Below, one piece after another: positions 6,969 to 14,724 of a DNA stretch of 24,809 bases (positions are counted from its first letter, which is position 1; the number at the start of each line of letters is the position of its first letter). Below the pieces are notes generated by a model. The model had not been told where the DNA came from. It saw only the letters and a list, made by a program, of their open reading frames with translations, and did not search any database. This stretch comes from Flavobacteriales bacterium (lineage in GTDB: Bacteria > Bacteroidota > Bacteroidia > Flavobacteriales > Flavobacteriaceae): contig NSHO01000008.1 in NCBI GenBank assembly GCA_002737105.1, positions 1-24,809 on the forward strand. The letters run 5' to 3'. A program made the position numbers and the translations under genes.

Positions 6969-8948
6969 TTAAAATCGAGCTAAAACCCTACCTAAATTTT
7001 TTGCGATTACTGAAGTTAACGATAAGTAATCTTTAATACTTGTGAGTATTTCTGAATTATCGATAGAAACATCAGAAGTAATATTGTTTTTATTTTCTTC
7101 AATAATACGGTTTAGTAAATACCAACGGTAAGACAAAATCGTTTCGTTTACGCTTTGTGCTAAATTTATATTTTTGGCTTCAACTACAATTTTTCTACTT
7201 TCCCATTTGTGTAAAATGTCTCGTTCTTCAAGCATTAAAATAGAAGTAATTTTATTGGCTATTTCTGGAGAAGTTTGCGAAATGTATTTGTCAATTTCAA
7301 ATTCGATATTTTGATTGTAGTAATTGATAATGTCTGAGTAAATGGTTTTAAACATTGGATTCGACAATTCAATTTCATCTTCTTGAAGTGCCAAATATAT
7401 TTTTTCGTATACTTTATACGTGTTGGTTTCTTTGACTTCTACAATGTTTCCTGCTTCATCTTTTGATAAAAATGTTTCAGTAAAATCATCTGTTTTAGAA
7501 CCGTTAATTAATAATATTTCAATAATTTTTTGTTCTAACTCGTATAAAATATTAATCTTTTCTGGTTGTAACTGTTCATTGTTTTTATGAACTTCAAATG
7601 CTTTTTTCTCTTCGGTATATTTTTTATTGGCTTCAGAAATATCTTTCTTAAGCATTTGAGCTAACGTATTATACAATACATCTTCCGAAATATCCATAAT
7701 GCGCGAACATTCTTTTATGTATACTTCCCTTTTAATTTGGTCTGAAATTTTAGAAATACTTTGTACCATATCTCTAATTAATTCTGCTTTTTTTATAGGG
7801 TCGTTATTGGCTTCTTTAACTAATAAATCAGCTTTAAACTGAATAAAATCTTTTGAATTTTCGTCTAAATACTGTTTTAAAACCTCATAGGAATTGTTTT
7901 TGGCAAAACTATCTGGATCTTCACCGTCAGGAAAACTACAAACTTTTACGTTCATTCCAGCTTCCAAAATCAAATCAATTCCTCGGATAGAAGCTCGTAA
8001 ACCTGCAGCATCGCCATCAAAAAGTACGGTAATATTATTGGTTAATCGGTTTACTAAACGAATTTGATCCGGTGTTAATGCCGTTCCAGAAGAAGCAACA
8101 ACATTTTCAATACCACTCTGATTAAATTGAATTACATCGGTATATCCTTCAACTAAATAGCAATTATCCTGTTTAGCAATAGCTTGCTTTGCTTGAAAAA
8201 TGCCGTATAAAACTTTACTTTTATAATAAATTTCGCTTTCTGGCGAGTTTAAATATTTGGCTGCTTTTTTATCGTTAGTTAAAATTCTACCACCAAACCC
8301 TAAAACACGGCCACTCATACTTTGAATAGGAAACATCACACGACCTTTAAAACGGTCAAATGTTTTTCCGTCTTCTTGTTTTACGATGGTTAAACCTGTT
8401 TTTTCTAAATATTCTAATTTGTAAGCTTTTCCTAAAGCTTCTTTTGTAAAAGCATCCCAAATATCAGGAGAATAACCCAATTGAAATTTTTCGATAGTTT
8501 CTTTTGTAAAACCTCTTTCTTTGAAATAAGACAAACCAATTGCTTGTCCTTCATCAGTATTTAGCATCGTTTTATGAAAATAATCTCGAGCAAATTCAGA
8601 AACCAAATACATGCTTTCTTTTTCGTTGGCTATTTCTATATCTTCATTAGAAACAATGGTTTCTTCCACTTCAATTCCGTATTTGTTTGCCAAATATTTT
8701 ATGGCTTCAGGATACGTAAAATGTTCGTGTTCCATTAGGAAAGTAACCGAATTTCCGCCTTTTCCAGAACTAAAATCTTTCCAAATTTGCTTCACTGGCG
8801 ACACCATAAACGAAGGCGATTTTTCGTTTACAAACGGCGAAAGTCCTTTCATATTACTTCCGGAACGTTTGAGTTGAACGAAATCGCCAATGACTTCCTC
8901 TACACGAGCTTGGTCAAATACTTTTTCTATGGTTTCTTTTGATATCAA
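6969..8948 (-). CDS. dnaG: DNA primase
   Basis: 659 residues if started at the TTG at 8948, giving the family N-terminus MISKETIEKVFDQARVEEVI. A longer frame from an ATG at 9011 adds 21 residues encoded by AT-rich leader repeats and is rejected. The order is an N-terminal zinc-finger-like domain, the primase catalytic core with Toprim (VEGYTDVIQF and LFDGDAAGLRA, then PDGEDPDSF) and a helicase-binding C-terminus. DnaG makes RNA primers for replication. The zinc domain has lost every canonical ligand: GLSPFVNEKSPSF replaces the CPFH pattern and WKDFSSGKGG replaces the HCFGCG pattern. I recall the same in other Bacteroidetes primases. Confidence 0.95.
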   Translation of the reverse strand: MISKETIEKVFDQARVEEVIGDFVQLKRSGSNMKGLSPFVNEKSPSFMVSPVKQIWKDFSSGKGGNSVTFLMEHEHFTYPEAIKYLANKYGIEVEETIVSNEDIEIANEKESMYLVSEFARDYFHKTMLNTDEGQAIGLSYFKERGFTKETIEKFQLGYSPDIWDAFTKEALGKAYKLEYLEKTGLTIVKQEDGKTFDRFKGRVMFPIQSMSGRVLGFGGRILTNDKKAAKYLNSPESEIYYKSKVLYGIFQAKQAIAKQDNCYLVEGYTDVIQFNQSGIENVVASSGTALTPDQIRLVNRLTNNITVLFDGDAAGLRASIRGIDLILEAGMNVKVCSFPDGEDPDSFAKNNSYEVLKQYLDENSKDFIQFKADLLVKEANNDPIKKAELIRDMVQSISKISDQIKREVYIKECSRIMDISEDVLYNTLAQMLKKDISEANKKYTEEKKAFEVHKNNEQLQPEKINILYELEQKIIEILLINGSKTDDFTETFLSKDEAGNIVEVKETNTYKVYEKIYLALQEDEIELSNPMFKTIYSDIINYYNQNIEFEIDKYISQTSPEIANKITSILMLEERDILHKWESRKIVVEAKNINLAQSVNETILSYRWYLLNRIIEENKNNITSDVSIDNSEILTSIKDYLSLTSVIAKNLGRVLARF

Positions 8949-8955
8949 AATGTAA

Positions 8956-8987
8956 TGCGATAATTTGAAAATGAGGTAATTTGAAAA
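8956..8987. repeat. Two 16-bp tandem repeats in the dnaG leader
   Basis: tgcgataatttgaaaa (8956-8971) is followed directly by tgaggtaatttgaaaa (8972-8987), 14 of 16 identical. They end eight bases from the TTG start of dnaG and are translated only in the rejected longer frame. Confidence 0.75.
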
Positions 8988-9027
8988 TTCAAAGTTCGTA
9001 AAAATACACATTATTAAATTAAAACAA

Positions 9028-9058
9028 AAAACCTACAAGAAAATTCCTTGTAGGTTTT
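9028..9058 (-). terminator. Rho-independent terminator after the outer-membrane barrel gene
   Basis: Perfect 12-bp arms (28-39 and 47-58 of this thousand) pair around a 7-base loop; each arm contains ACCTACAAG or its complement. On the minus strand the hairpin is followed by a T-rich run, so it should end the sigma, anti-sigma and barrel transcript before dnaG. Confidence 0.82.
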
Positions 9059-9098
9059 GAAAAAAGCATTTTTATAACTCAAATTTTATGCATTTTTT

Positions 9099-10130
9099 TT
9101 AATTCCAATCAAAACGAATACCTAATGAAATATTGTTTTGATCTACTGGATTGGATTTAAAGATTGGATTTAAATCATATTTTAAATATAACGAAGTTTG
9201 TTTGTAACCAATATAAGTACTTACACCATAAGTAAAATCGTTTACATTGAAATCGCCTTTTTGTAGTTCTTTAAATTTATACCCGTTTTGTTCGTATTCT
9301 ATAAATTGTTTTGAGTTGGTATTTACACCTACAAAACCACCAATTCCAAAACGCGCTCCTATATGTGATTTGAACACTTTCTTGTCATCCACTACTTTTG
9401 TTTTTGAAAAATCAAATTCTAAATGCATGGGTACCACAAAATACACATTTTTAAAATATGTTCTTTTGGCTTTTGTTTCCACACCAGCTTCCACTAAAAC
9501 GGTTTGATTATTGACATCTGCAAAGACCCTATTGTCTGTGGCGTGTAGTTGGTTATACATAAATCCAGCGCCGTATTTTAAATGCAATAAATTACTGCTA
9601 TTTGATAAACGTGTGTTCCAAGTAACACCCCATTCGAAAAATACAGAACGGCCATAACCAAATTGAGAATTGGCTACCATATCATTGGTTACTAAGTTGT
9701 TATAACCTGTAGCAAGAACAGCCTGACTTGTGGTTCTGTTTTCTGACTTGTTTTTGTCGTAGTTTTTGATTTTAAAACCAAAGCTATTTTTCTTCAAACT
9801 GTCATTTGATTCTTCTAAAGTTATTTTTTCATTCACTAAAACTAGTAATGCCTTTTCTTGTTCAGCAATTTTAGTTTCAATGTTTTTCGCACGTTCTTCT
9901 GAAAACTTTGTTTTTAGTCTTTGACCTTCTTCATTTGTAATTTCACCTTTTTTTACTTGAGCATCTATTGTTTCAACTTCTTTCTTTAAAATTTTTTTCT
10001 CTTCTTCGGTTGCTACTTTAATATTAACAGCAATCTCTAGTAGTTGTTTTTCTATAGTTTTTGCTTGTCCGCACACCTTATTAACCAATGTTAGTAGCGC
10101 GATACTGATGTACAAAATAATTTTTTGCAT
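9099..10130 (-). CDS. Coiled-coil outer-membrane beta-barrel protein
   Basis: 343 residues. Residues 1-21 (MQKIILYISIALLTLVNKVCG) form a Sec signal peptide. Residues about 24-115 are Glu/Lys-rich with heptad-like spacing (EEEKKILKKEVETIDAQVKK, EERAKNIETKIAEQEKALL) and should be a periplasmic coiled coil. From about residue 130 the sequence alternates polar and aromatic positions (YLKYDLNPIFK, ending SLGIRFDWN) and ends in an aromatic-rich strand, as expected of an outer-membrane barrel. The cargo is unknown. It is third in a unit with the ECF sigma factor and the one-TM protein (20-base gap), implying a structural or sensing link with the regulator. A strong terminator follows. Confidence 0.72.
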   Translation of the reverse strand: MQKIILYISIALLTLVNKVCGQAKTIEKQLLEIAVNIKVATEEEKKILKKEVETIDAQVKKGEITNEEGQRLKTKFSEERAKNIETKIAEQEKALLVLVNEKITLEESNDSLKKNSFGFKIKNYDKNKSENRTTSQAVLATGYNNLVTNDMVANSQFGYGRSVFFEWGVTWNTRLSNSSNLLHLKYGAGFMYNQLHATDNRVFADVNNQTVLVEAGVETKAKRTYFKNVYFVVPMHLEFDFSKTKVVDDKKVFKSHIGARFGIGGFVGVNTNSKQFIEYEQNGYKFKELQKGDFNVNDFTYGVSTYIGYKQTSLYLKYDLNPIFKSNPVDQNNISLGIRFDWN

Positions 10131-10150
10131 AATTTAGGGGATTTTAAAAG

Positions 10151-10861
10151 TTAGTTATAATTTCTGTTTACAAATGCGGATTTTGCTTGTTTTAATTTTG
10201 TGATTGTTTTTTCTTTAAATGTTTTATCTAATTCTGATTCTACTGCTTGTAATAATTCGTTTGGATTTACTCTTAAAGTAGACTTAAACGAACCAATATT
10301 AATTAGTTTCTTTTGTCCTTGCACTTCTGCTAATAATGTTTCTGGTGTGGTGTAATTATAAGTCGGTTCTTTAGTTTCTTGTTTGATTCCTTCTTTTTTA
10401 ATTTCATTTACAGTAACGACTTCTTCTTGTTTTAATATTGCCGTTTCAAAGATATCTGAATTTGTATTTTCGTTTTGAGCAGTATTGAAAGTGACACATT
10501 TTTTCGTTTCTAAAGTAGTACTTATTGTCTCGTTATTAGACAATTCATTTTCAGATGAAATACTATTTTCTTCCAAGTTTTGTTTGTGTGTTTTCGATTC
10601 GGAATTTGTTTTAGATGTAACAATTTCTTCAGTTGAAGGCATCAATTTAGTTTTCTCGTTTTGTTGAAAGAAAACATATCCAACACCCGAAAATAATAAA
10701 AATGAAGCCGCAATGCTTAACCAAAAAAAGCTTTTAGGTTGTTTTTTTTCTTCTGCAAGTGTCAACATAGCGTCTAATTTGTTCCAGGCCATTTCGGATG
10801 GTTCAATTGTGCGTAAATTGAATTTTTCTTGTATGTTTTTATTAAAATTATCTTGTTCCAT
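10151..10861 (-). CDS. Anti-sigma-factor-like membrane protein
   Basis: 236 residues with one membrane segment near 44-65 (SFFWLSIAASFLLFSGVGYV). The cytoplasmic N-terminus contains the PSEMAWNKLDAML motif common beside Bacteroidetes ECF sigma genes; there is no HxxxCxxC zinc anti-sigma motif. The periplasmic part is a long Ser/Thr/Glu-rich linker (about 70-165), probably disordered, followed by a basic helical tail (TFKEKTITKLKQAKSAFVNR). It overlaps the end of the sigma gene by 14 bases, so the two are probably translationally coupled. Anti-sigma function is inferred from position and topology, not shown. Confidence 0.68.
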   Translation of the reverse strand: MEQDNFNKNIQEKFNLRTIEPSEMAWNKLDAMLTLAEEKKQPKSFFWLSIAASFLLFSGVGYVFFQQNEKTKLMPSTEEIVTSKTNSESKTHKQNLEENSISSENELSNNETISTTLETKKCVTFNTAQNENTNSDIFETAILKQEEVVTVNEIKKEGIKQETKEPTYNYTTPETLLAEVQGQKKLINIGSFKSTLRVNPNELLQAVESELDKTFKEKTITKLKQAKSAFVNRNYN

Positions 10862-11420
10862 TTTCTTTATTTTTTAATATTGTAATTTGAGATTGCAACA
10901 TTTTTTTTGCATGTGATAATTGCGATTTTGATGTGCCTTCTGAAATATGTAATAATTTGGCAATTTCATTGTGTTTGTAACCTTCTATAACAAATAAATT
11001 AAAAACCATTTTGTAACCTTCAGGCAATTTGTCAATTATAAATTGAATGTCATCTACAGAAAAATAACCTTCCATTTCGTAATTGTCTTCTGCTTCAGCA
11101 TATAATATGTCTTTAATGTTTTTATGATTAAAATTGTTTTTCTTTACTCGTAAATAATCAATACATTCATGAATCATGATGCGTTTTATCCATCCTTCAA
11201 AACTGCCTTTGTGTTCAAATTTTTTCAAATTGGTAAACATCTTCATAAAGCCAGTAAGCATTACATCTTCTGCATGATGCGTGTCTTTTATATACTGTCT
11301 GCAAGTACTCAACATTTTAGAAGCATATTTGGTGTACAACAAATGTTGTGCTTGGCGATTATTAGCAATCGCTTCACAAATTAGTTGCTGTTCTTCTTTA
11401 TGCAATGCGATTACTTTCAT
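10848..11420 (-). CDS. ECF RNA polymerase sigma factor
   Basis: 190 residues with the two-domain ECF layout. Sigma-2 covers about 25-95 (YASKMLSTCRQYIKDTHHAE, then FEGWIKRIMIHECIDYLR). Sigma-4 covers about 125-178, with the helix-turn-helix YKHNEIAKLLHISEGTSKSQ followed by LSHAKKML. It redirects RNA polymerase to a small promoter set. It is first in a three-gene unit with a one-TM anti-sigma-like protein and an outer-membrane barrel protein. Upstream are two promoter candidates with AACC and GTCTA boxes 16 bases apart, which suggests autoregulation. The ATG at 11420 (MKVIALHKEEQQLI) fits related proteins. Confidence 0.93.
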   Translation of the reverse strand: MKVIALHKEEQQLICEAIANNRQAQHLLYTKYASKMLSTCRQYIKDTHHAEDVMLTGFMKMFTNLKKFEHKGSFEGWIKRIMIHECIDYLRVKKNNFNHKNIKDILYAEAEDNYEMEGYFSVDDIQFIIDKLPEGYKMVFNLFVIEGYKHNEIAKLLHISEGTSKSQLSHAKKMLQSQITILKNKENGTR

Positions 11421-11426
11421 AGATTT

Positions 11427-11458
11427 AATTAGTCAATGTGCCAATTAGTCAGTGTGCC
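11427..11458. repeat. Two 16-bp tandem repeats in the sigma gene leader
   Basis: aattagtcaatgtgcc (11427-11442) is followed by aattagtcagtgtgcc (11443-11458), 15 of 16 identical. The array lies between the downstream ECF-type promoter candidate and the sigma start codon, in the predicted 5' UTR. Confidence 0.8.
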
Positions 11459-11478
11459 AATTTATGTGCTTATTACTA

Positions 11479-11506
11479 TAGACGAGAATGATTTAAAAAA
11501 GGTTGT
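11479..11506 (-). promoter_or_regulatory. ECF-type promoter candidate P1 of the sigma operon
   Basis: On the minus strand a -35-like ACAACC (11506-11501) is separated by 16 bases from a -10-like CGTCTA (11484-11479). An AAC-containing -35 with a CGTC -10 at this spacing is the usual ECF promoter form. It lies about 60 bases upstream of the sigma ATG. An extended GATACAACC is shared with the second candidate upstream. Confidence 0.55.
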
Positions 11507-11517
11507 ATCTTTATTAA

Positions 11518-11550
11518 AATTCCAAAATAAAAATTCCAAATTCCAATTTT
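11518..11550. repeat. AAATTCCA word repeat between sigma and polyprenyl synthetase genes
   Basis: The word aaattcca or its close form aattccaa occurs three times in about 33 bases (near 11518, 11531 and 11539). It lies between the two ECF promoter candidates and has no coding potential that I can see. Confidence 0.5.
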
Positions 11551-11563
11551 GCTTCTATTTGTT

Positions 11564-11591
11564 TAGACAATTATTGTTTTAATATGGTTGT
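11564..11591 (-). promoter_or_regulatory. ECF-type promoter candidate P2 of the sigma operon
   Basis: On the minus strand ACAACC (11591-11586) is followed after 16 bases by TGTCTA (11569-11564). The nine-base GATACAACC, the spacer length and the GTCTA core repeat those of P1, 85 bases upstream of it. The spacer sequences are largely different. Confidence 0.45.
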
Positions 11592-11642
11592 ATCAAGTAT
11601 AAAATTCACTGATTACTAATAACTGAACACTGCAAACTAGAA

Positions 11643-12623
11643 TTATATCTTTCTTTCAATAACGTAATTTACCATCAAAATAAGGGAATCTTTATATACA
11701 GATTCAGGAAAATCTTTGATAAGTACTAAAGCTTCTTGTTGAAATTGTATCATTTTATACTCGGCATAAGATAAACCTCCCTGATTTTTTACGAAGGCAA
11801 TTACTTCTTTTACACGTTTTTTATCTTTATTATGATTTTTTATCGAATTAATTACCCAACTTTTTTCTTTTGAAGTGCAATTGTTTAAAGTGTGAATTAA
11901 TGGCAAAGTCATTTTTTGTTCTTTGATGTCGAGGCCTGTTGGTTTTCCGATGGCGTCTTCAGTATAATCAAATAAATCATCTTTAATTTGAAACGCCATT
12001 CCAATTAATTCACCAAATTTCCGCATTTTTTCAATAGTTTTCGCTTTTTCAGGCGCGACTGCACAAGCACCAAGCGAACAACAAGCAGCTATTAGCGTTG
12101 CCGTTTTTTGTCGAATAATTTCGTAATAAATGTCTTCTGTGATGTCTAATTTTCTGGCTTTTTCTATTTGAAGCAATTCGCCTTCGCTCATTTCTTTTAC
12201 GGCTACCGAAATAATTTTTAGTAAGTCAAAATCGTTATTGTCTATGGAAAGTAATAATCCTTTGGAAAGTAAAAAATCACCAACTAATACACCAATTTTA
12301 TTTTTCCAAAGCGCGTTTATAGAGAAAAATCCACGGCGTTTATTACTGTCGTCTACTACATCGTCATGTACTAAAGTTGCGGTATGTATAAGTTCAATAA
12401 CCGATGCGCCTCTATATGTTCTGTCATTTACTGTGCCGCCAGAAATCATTTTGGCTGTTAAAAACACAAACATTGGTCGCATTTGTTTGCCTTTTCTGTT
12501 CACAATATAATGCGTAATACGATTTAACAATGCGACTTTTGAAGACATAGCTAATTGAAACTTTTTTTCGAAAAGTTCCATCTCGAAGGCTATGGGTTCT
12601 TTTATTTGTTCAGTAATTTTCAT
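11643..12623 (-). CDS. Polyprenyl (octaprenyl-type) diphosphate synthase
   Basis: 326 residues from the ATG at 12623 (MKITEQIKEPIAFEMELFEK). The open frame runs another 83 codons upstream, but that extension overlaps the divergent lipoprotein gene and is not family-like. Both aspartate-rich motifs are present: first DDVVD (87-91) in the LVHDDVVDDS block, second DDLFD (215-219) in FQIKDDLFDY. KGKQMRPMFV (44-53) is the substrate-binding region. The enzyme condenses isopentenyl diphosphate onto an allylic primer to make the isoprenoid chain, probably for menaquinone. Chain length cannot be read from sequence alone. A TATCTTTG box lies only five bases before the ATG, so the mRNA may be almost leaderless. 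Confidence 0.92.
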   Translation of the reverse strand: MKITEQIKEPIAFEMELFEKKFQLAMSSKVALLNRITHYIVNRKGKQMRPMFVFLTAKMISGGTVNDRTYRGASVIELIHTATLVHDDVVDDSNKRRGFFSINALWKNKIGVLVGDFLLSKGLLLSIDNNDFDLLKIISVAVKEMSEGELLQIEKARKLDITEDIYYEIIRQKTATLIAACCSLGACAVAPEKAKTIEKMRKFGELIGMAFQIKDDLFDYTEDAIGKPTGLDIKEQKMTLPLIHTLNNCTSKEKSWVINSIKNHNKDKKRVKEVIAFVKNQGGLSYAEYKMIQFQQEALVLIKDFPESVYKDSLILMVNYVIERKI

Positions 12624-12628
12624 TACTT

Positions 12629-12636
12629 CAAAGATA
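12629..12636 (-). promoter_or_regulatory. Candidate -7 element of the polyprenyl synthase gene
   Basis: Minus strand TATCTTTG fits TAnnTTTG exactly. Its end is five bases from the ATG, which would give a leaderless or nearly leaderless transcript. Confidence 0.4.
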
Positions 12637-12686
12637 CCACACATAAAAGGATTAGAAAAATATTTTTTTACTTTAAACCTTTTTGT

Positions 12687-12694
12687 TAACTTTG
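12687..12694 (+). promoter_or_regulatory. Candidate -7 element of the lipoprotein gene
   Basis: TAACTTTG fits TAnnTTTG exactly and lies 32 bases before the ATG at 12727. A convincing -33 TTTG was not found. Confidence 0.5.
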
Positions 12695-12726
12695 GGTATA
12701 ATATATTGATCATTAAATTTTTAAAG

Positions 12727-13620
12727 ATGAAAACAATAGCTAAATTTTTATTACCAGTTTTAGTATTGGTTGCTTTTTCTGCTTGTGAGAAAGAGAATGA
12801 AACTACTGTAGATACGTTAACTTCGGAAGACGCATTAGTAAGTGCTAAAATTGATATTGCAAGTGACGACATATCAAATATTACAGATCAATTATTTGAC
12901 AATGTTGATGGAACTACTATTTCATATAGAGGCACAAACAATGATAACGCCGTGTTTTCAAACTGCGCAACCATCACTAGAGTACCAGCTTTTGGAACGG
13001 TTATCACTCCAGGGACTCAAGTAACTAAAACCATTGATTTTGGAACAACAGGATGTCAATTAAATAATGGTAACATTGTTAAAGGGAAAATTATTATTAG
13101 TTTTGTTTACCAGCCAACAGCCGTTTCTCATTCAGTAAATTATACATTTGATAATTTTTTTCACAACAATATTAAATTTGTTGGCACCAAAACATTTACT
13201 CGTTCTATGACATCGGCTACTGCAACATCTGCGCCACACCCTATCGTAGTAATGTTATTGGATATGACAATTACGATGCCAAACGGAGACGTTTATACTC
13301 GTGTAGGAACAAGAACAAGAGAATTAGTGGAAGGATTTAATACGCCAATGGTTTTCGCAGATAATATTTATAAAATTACAGGAAACTGGACTACCACGCA
13401 TCCAAACGGTACAGTACAAACAGCAACAATTACGGCACCTTTAAGAGCCAAAATGAGTTGTTTAGCCGTTCCTAATCCTAAACCTATATTAGTTTTTGGA
13501 GTTATTACTTTTGTTAAAAATGGAGTAACCGCTACTTTAGATTACGGAAATGGAGATTGTGATAACACAGCTGTATTTACAATCAACGGAGTTTCTTATA
13601 CAATTATAATTGGGAATTAA
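12727..13620 (+). CDS. Secreted lipoprotein of unknown function
   Basis: 297 residues from the ATG at 12727. An in-frame upstream ATG at 12592 is rejected because it would bury the signal peptide and overlap the divergent gene. The N-terminus (MKTIAKFLLPVLVLVAFSAC) is a lipoprotein signal with C20 acylated; the acidic and basic residues just after it (EKENE) resemble surface-export signals of Bacteroidetes lipoproteins. The rest is Thr/Asn-rich and beta-stranded, with several cysteines (GTTGCQLNNGN, YGNGDCDN) that could pair. I do not recognise a catalytic motif. Similar proteins occur in Flavobacterium as hypothetical lipoproteins. It ends at a strong bidirectional terminator and is monocistronic. 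Confidence 0.8.
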   Translation: MKTIAKFLLPVLVLVAFSACEKENETTVDTLTSEDALVSAKIDIASDDISNITDQLFDNVDGTTISYRGTNNDNAVFSNCATITRVPAFGTVITPGTQVTKTIDFGTTGCQLNNGNIVKGKIIISFVYQPTAVSHSVNYTFDNFFHNNIKFVGTKTFTRSMTSATATSAPHPIVVMLLDMTITMPNGDVYTRVGTRTRELVEGFNTPMVFADNIYKITGNWTTTHPNGTVQTATITAPLRAKMSCLAVPNPKPILVFGVITFVKNGVTATLDYGNGDCDNTAVFTINGVSYTIIIGN

Positions 13621-13638
13621 TACAGCACTAATACAAAT

Positions 13639-13668
13639 AAAAAGAGAAGCATTTGCTTCTCTTTTTTT
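13639..13668. terminator. Bidirectional Rho-independent terminator between the lipoprotein gene and rlmN
   Basis: A perfect 12-bp stem (AAAAAGAGAAGC against its complement) closes an ATTT loop (13651-13654) and has A-rich and T-rich flanks on either side. It can end transcription from both convergent genes; the last bases of the rlmN stop codon overlap it. Confidence 0.9.
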
Positions 13669-14707
13669 ATGATTTATTAGCTAGTTGTCCGCAAGCCGCA
13701 TCTATATCTTTTCCTCTGCTTTTTCTTACTTTTACTATAATATTGTTTTTTTCTAAAGCGGCAATATATTCTTTTGTAGCTTGTTCGCTGGCTTGTTGAA
13801 AATCGCCATCATCAATTGCGTTGTACTCAATTAAGTTGACTTTACAAGGCACATATTTGCAAAATTTTACTAAAGCATCAATAGAAACTTTGTTGTCATT
13901 TATATCTTTCCAAACTACGTATTCATAAGTAATTTTGCTTTTTGTTTTGGCGTACCAATATTCTAATGATTCACGTAATTCTGTTAATGGAAAACTTTTA
14001 GTAAACGGCATAATTTCGTTTCGAGTGGCTTCAATTGCAGAGTGCAAAGAAACTGCTAAATTAAATTTTACAGCATCATCCGCCATTTTTTTAATCATTT
14101 TTGAAACTCCAGAAGTAGAAACGGTAATTCGTTTTGGCGACATCCCTAAACCTTCGTTTGATGTAATCATATCAATGGCTTTCATTACGTTAGGGTAATT
14201 CATTAATGGTTCACCCATTCCCATAAAAACAATATTCGAAAGCGGTCTGTCGTAATACAGTTTACTTTCACTATCTATAGCTACTACTTGGTCGTAAATT
14301 TCACCAGATGTTAGGTTTCTCATTCGTTTTAATCTTGCAGTAGCGCAAAAATTGCAATCTAAACTACATCCAACCTGACTCGATACACAAGCAGTAGTTC
14401 TAGTTTTTGTTGGAATCAGAACACTTTCAACAATTAAATCATCGTGTAAACGAACAGCATTTTTTACGGTTCCGTCTTCACTGCGTTGCATCGTATCCAC
14501 TTTTACGTGATTAATTACGAAATGGGCTTCTAACATAGCGCGAGTTTCTTTAGAAACATTGGTCATGCTTTCAAATGAATGCACGCTTTTACTCCACAAC
14601 CATTCGTAAATTTGATTACCACGAAACGCTTTATCGCCATTAGTAACAAAGAAATCTCGTAATTGCTCTTTAGATAAAGCGCGTATGTCTTTTTTTTCTG
14701 CTTGCAT
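13667..14707 (-). CDS. rlmN: Dual-specificity 23S rRNA/tRNA adenine C2 methyltransferase RlmN
   Basis: 346 residues. The radical-SAM cluster motif is CSLDCNFC (C114, C118, C121). GMGEP (163-167) is the SAM-binding strand, and the C-terminal cysteine that takes part in methyl transfer is C339 in IDAACGQL. RlmN methylates A2503 of 23S rRNA and A37 of some tRNAs, which supports translational accuracy. The start at ATG 14707 gives the usual N-terminal helical domain. It ends in the bidirectional terminator. Its leader contains a word matching the repeats upstream of the sigma gene. Confidence 0.96.
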   Translation of the reverse strand: MQAEKKDIRALSKEQLRDFFVTNGDKAFRGNQIYEWLWSKSVHSFESMTNVSKETRAMLEAHFVINHVKVDTMQRSEDGTVKNAVRLHDDLIVESVLIPTKTRTTACVSSQVGCSLDCNFCATARLKRMRNLTSGEIYDQVVAIDSESKLYYDRPLSNIVFMGMGEPLMNYPNVMKAIDMITSNEGLGMSPKRITVSTSGVSKMIKKMADDAVKFNLAVSLHSAIEATRNEIMPFTKSFPLTELRESLEYWYAKTKSKITYEYVVWKDINDNKVSIDALVKFCKYVPCKVNLIEYNAIDDGDFQQASEQATKEYIAALEKNNIIVKVRKSRGKDIDAACGQLANKS

Positions 14708-14724
14708 GGTGTAAAAGTACTACT

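Noticed and set aside
8611..8877. Plus-strand open frame of 88 codons inside dnaG
   Set aside because: Shadow of dnaG; no start context or family similarity.
8949..9011. 21-residue N-terminal extension of DnaG from an ATG at 9011
   Set aside because: It is encoded by 16-bp leader repeats and absent from the family; the TTG at 8948 gives the normal N-terminus.
9060..9098. Second hairpin next to the barrel gene terminator (aaaagcat / atgcattt)
   Set aside because: The arms match imperfectly and the loop is long; the adjacent perfect hairpin explains termination.
12592..12726. Upstream in-frame ATG for the lipoprotein gene
   Set aside because: It would put 45 residues before a clear lipoprotein signal and overlaps the divergent gene.
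12624..12872. 83-residue N-terminal extension of the polyprenyl synthase
   Set aside because: It is antisense to the start and signal peptide of the lipoprotein gene and crosses both promoters.
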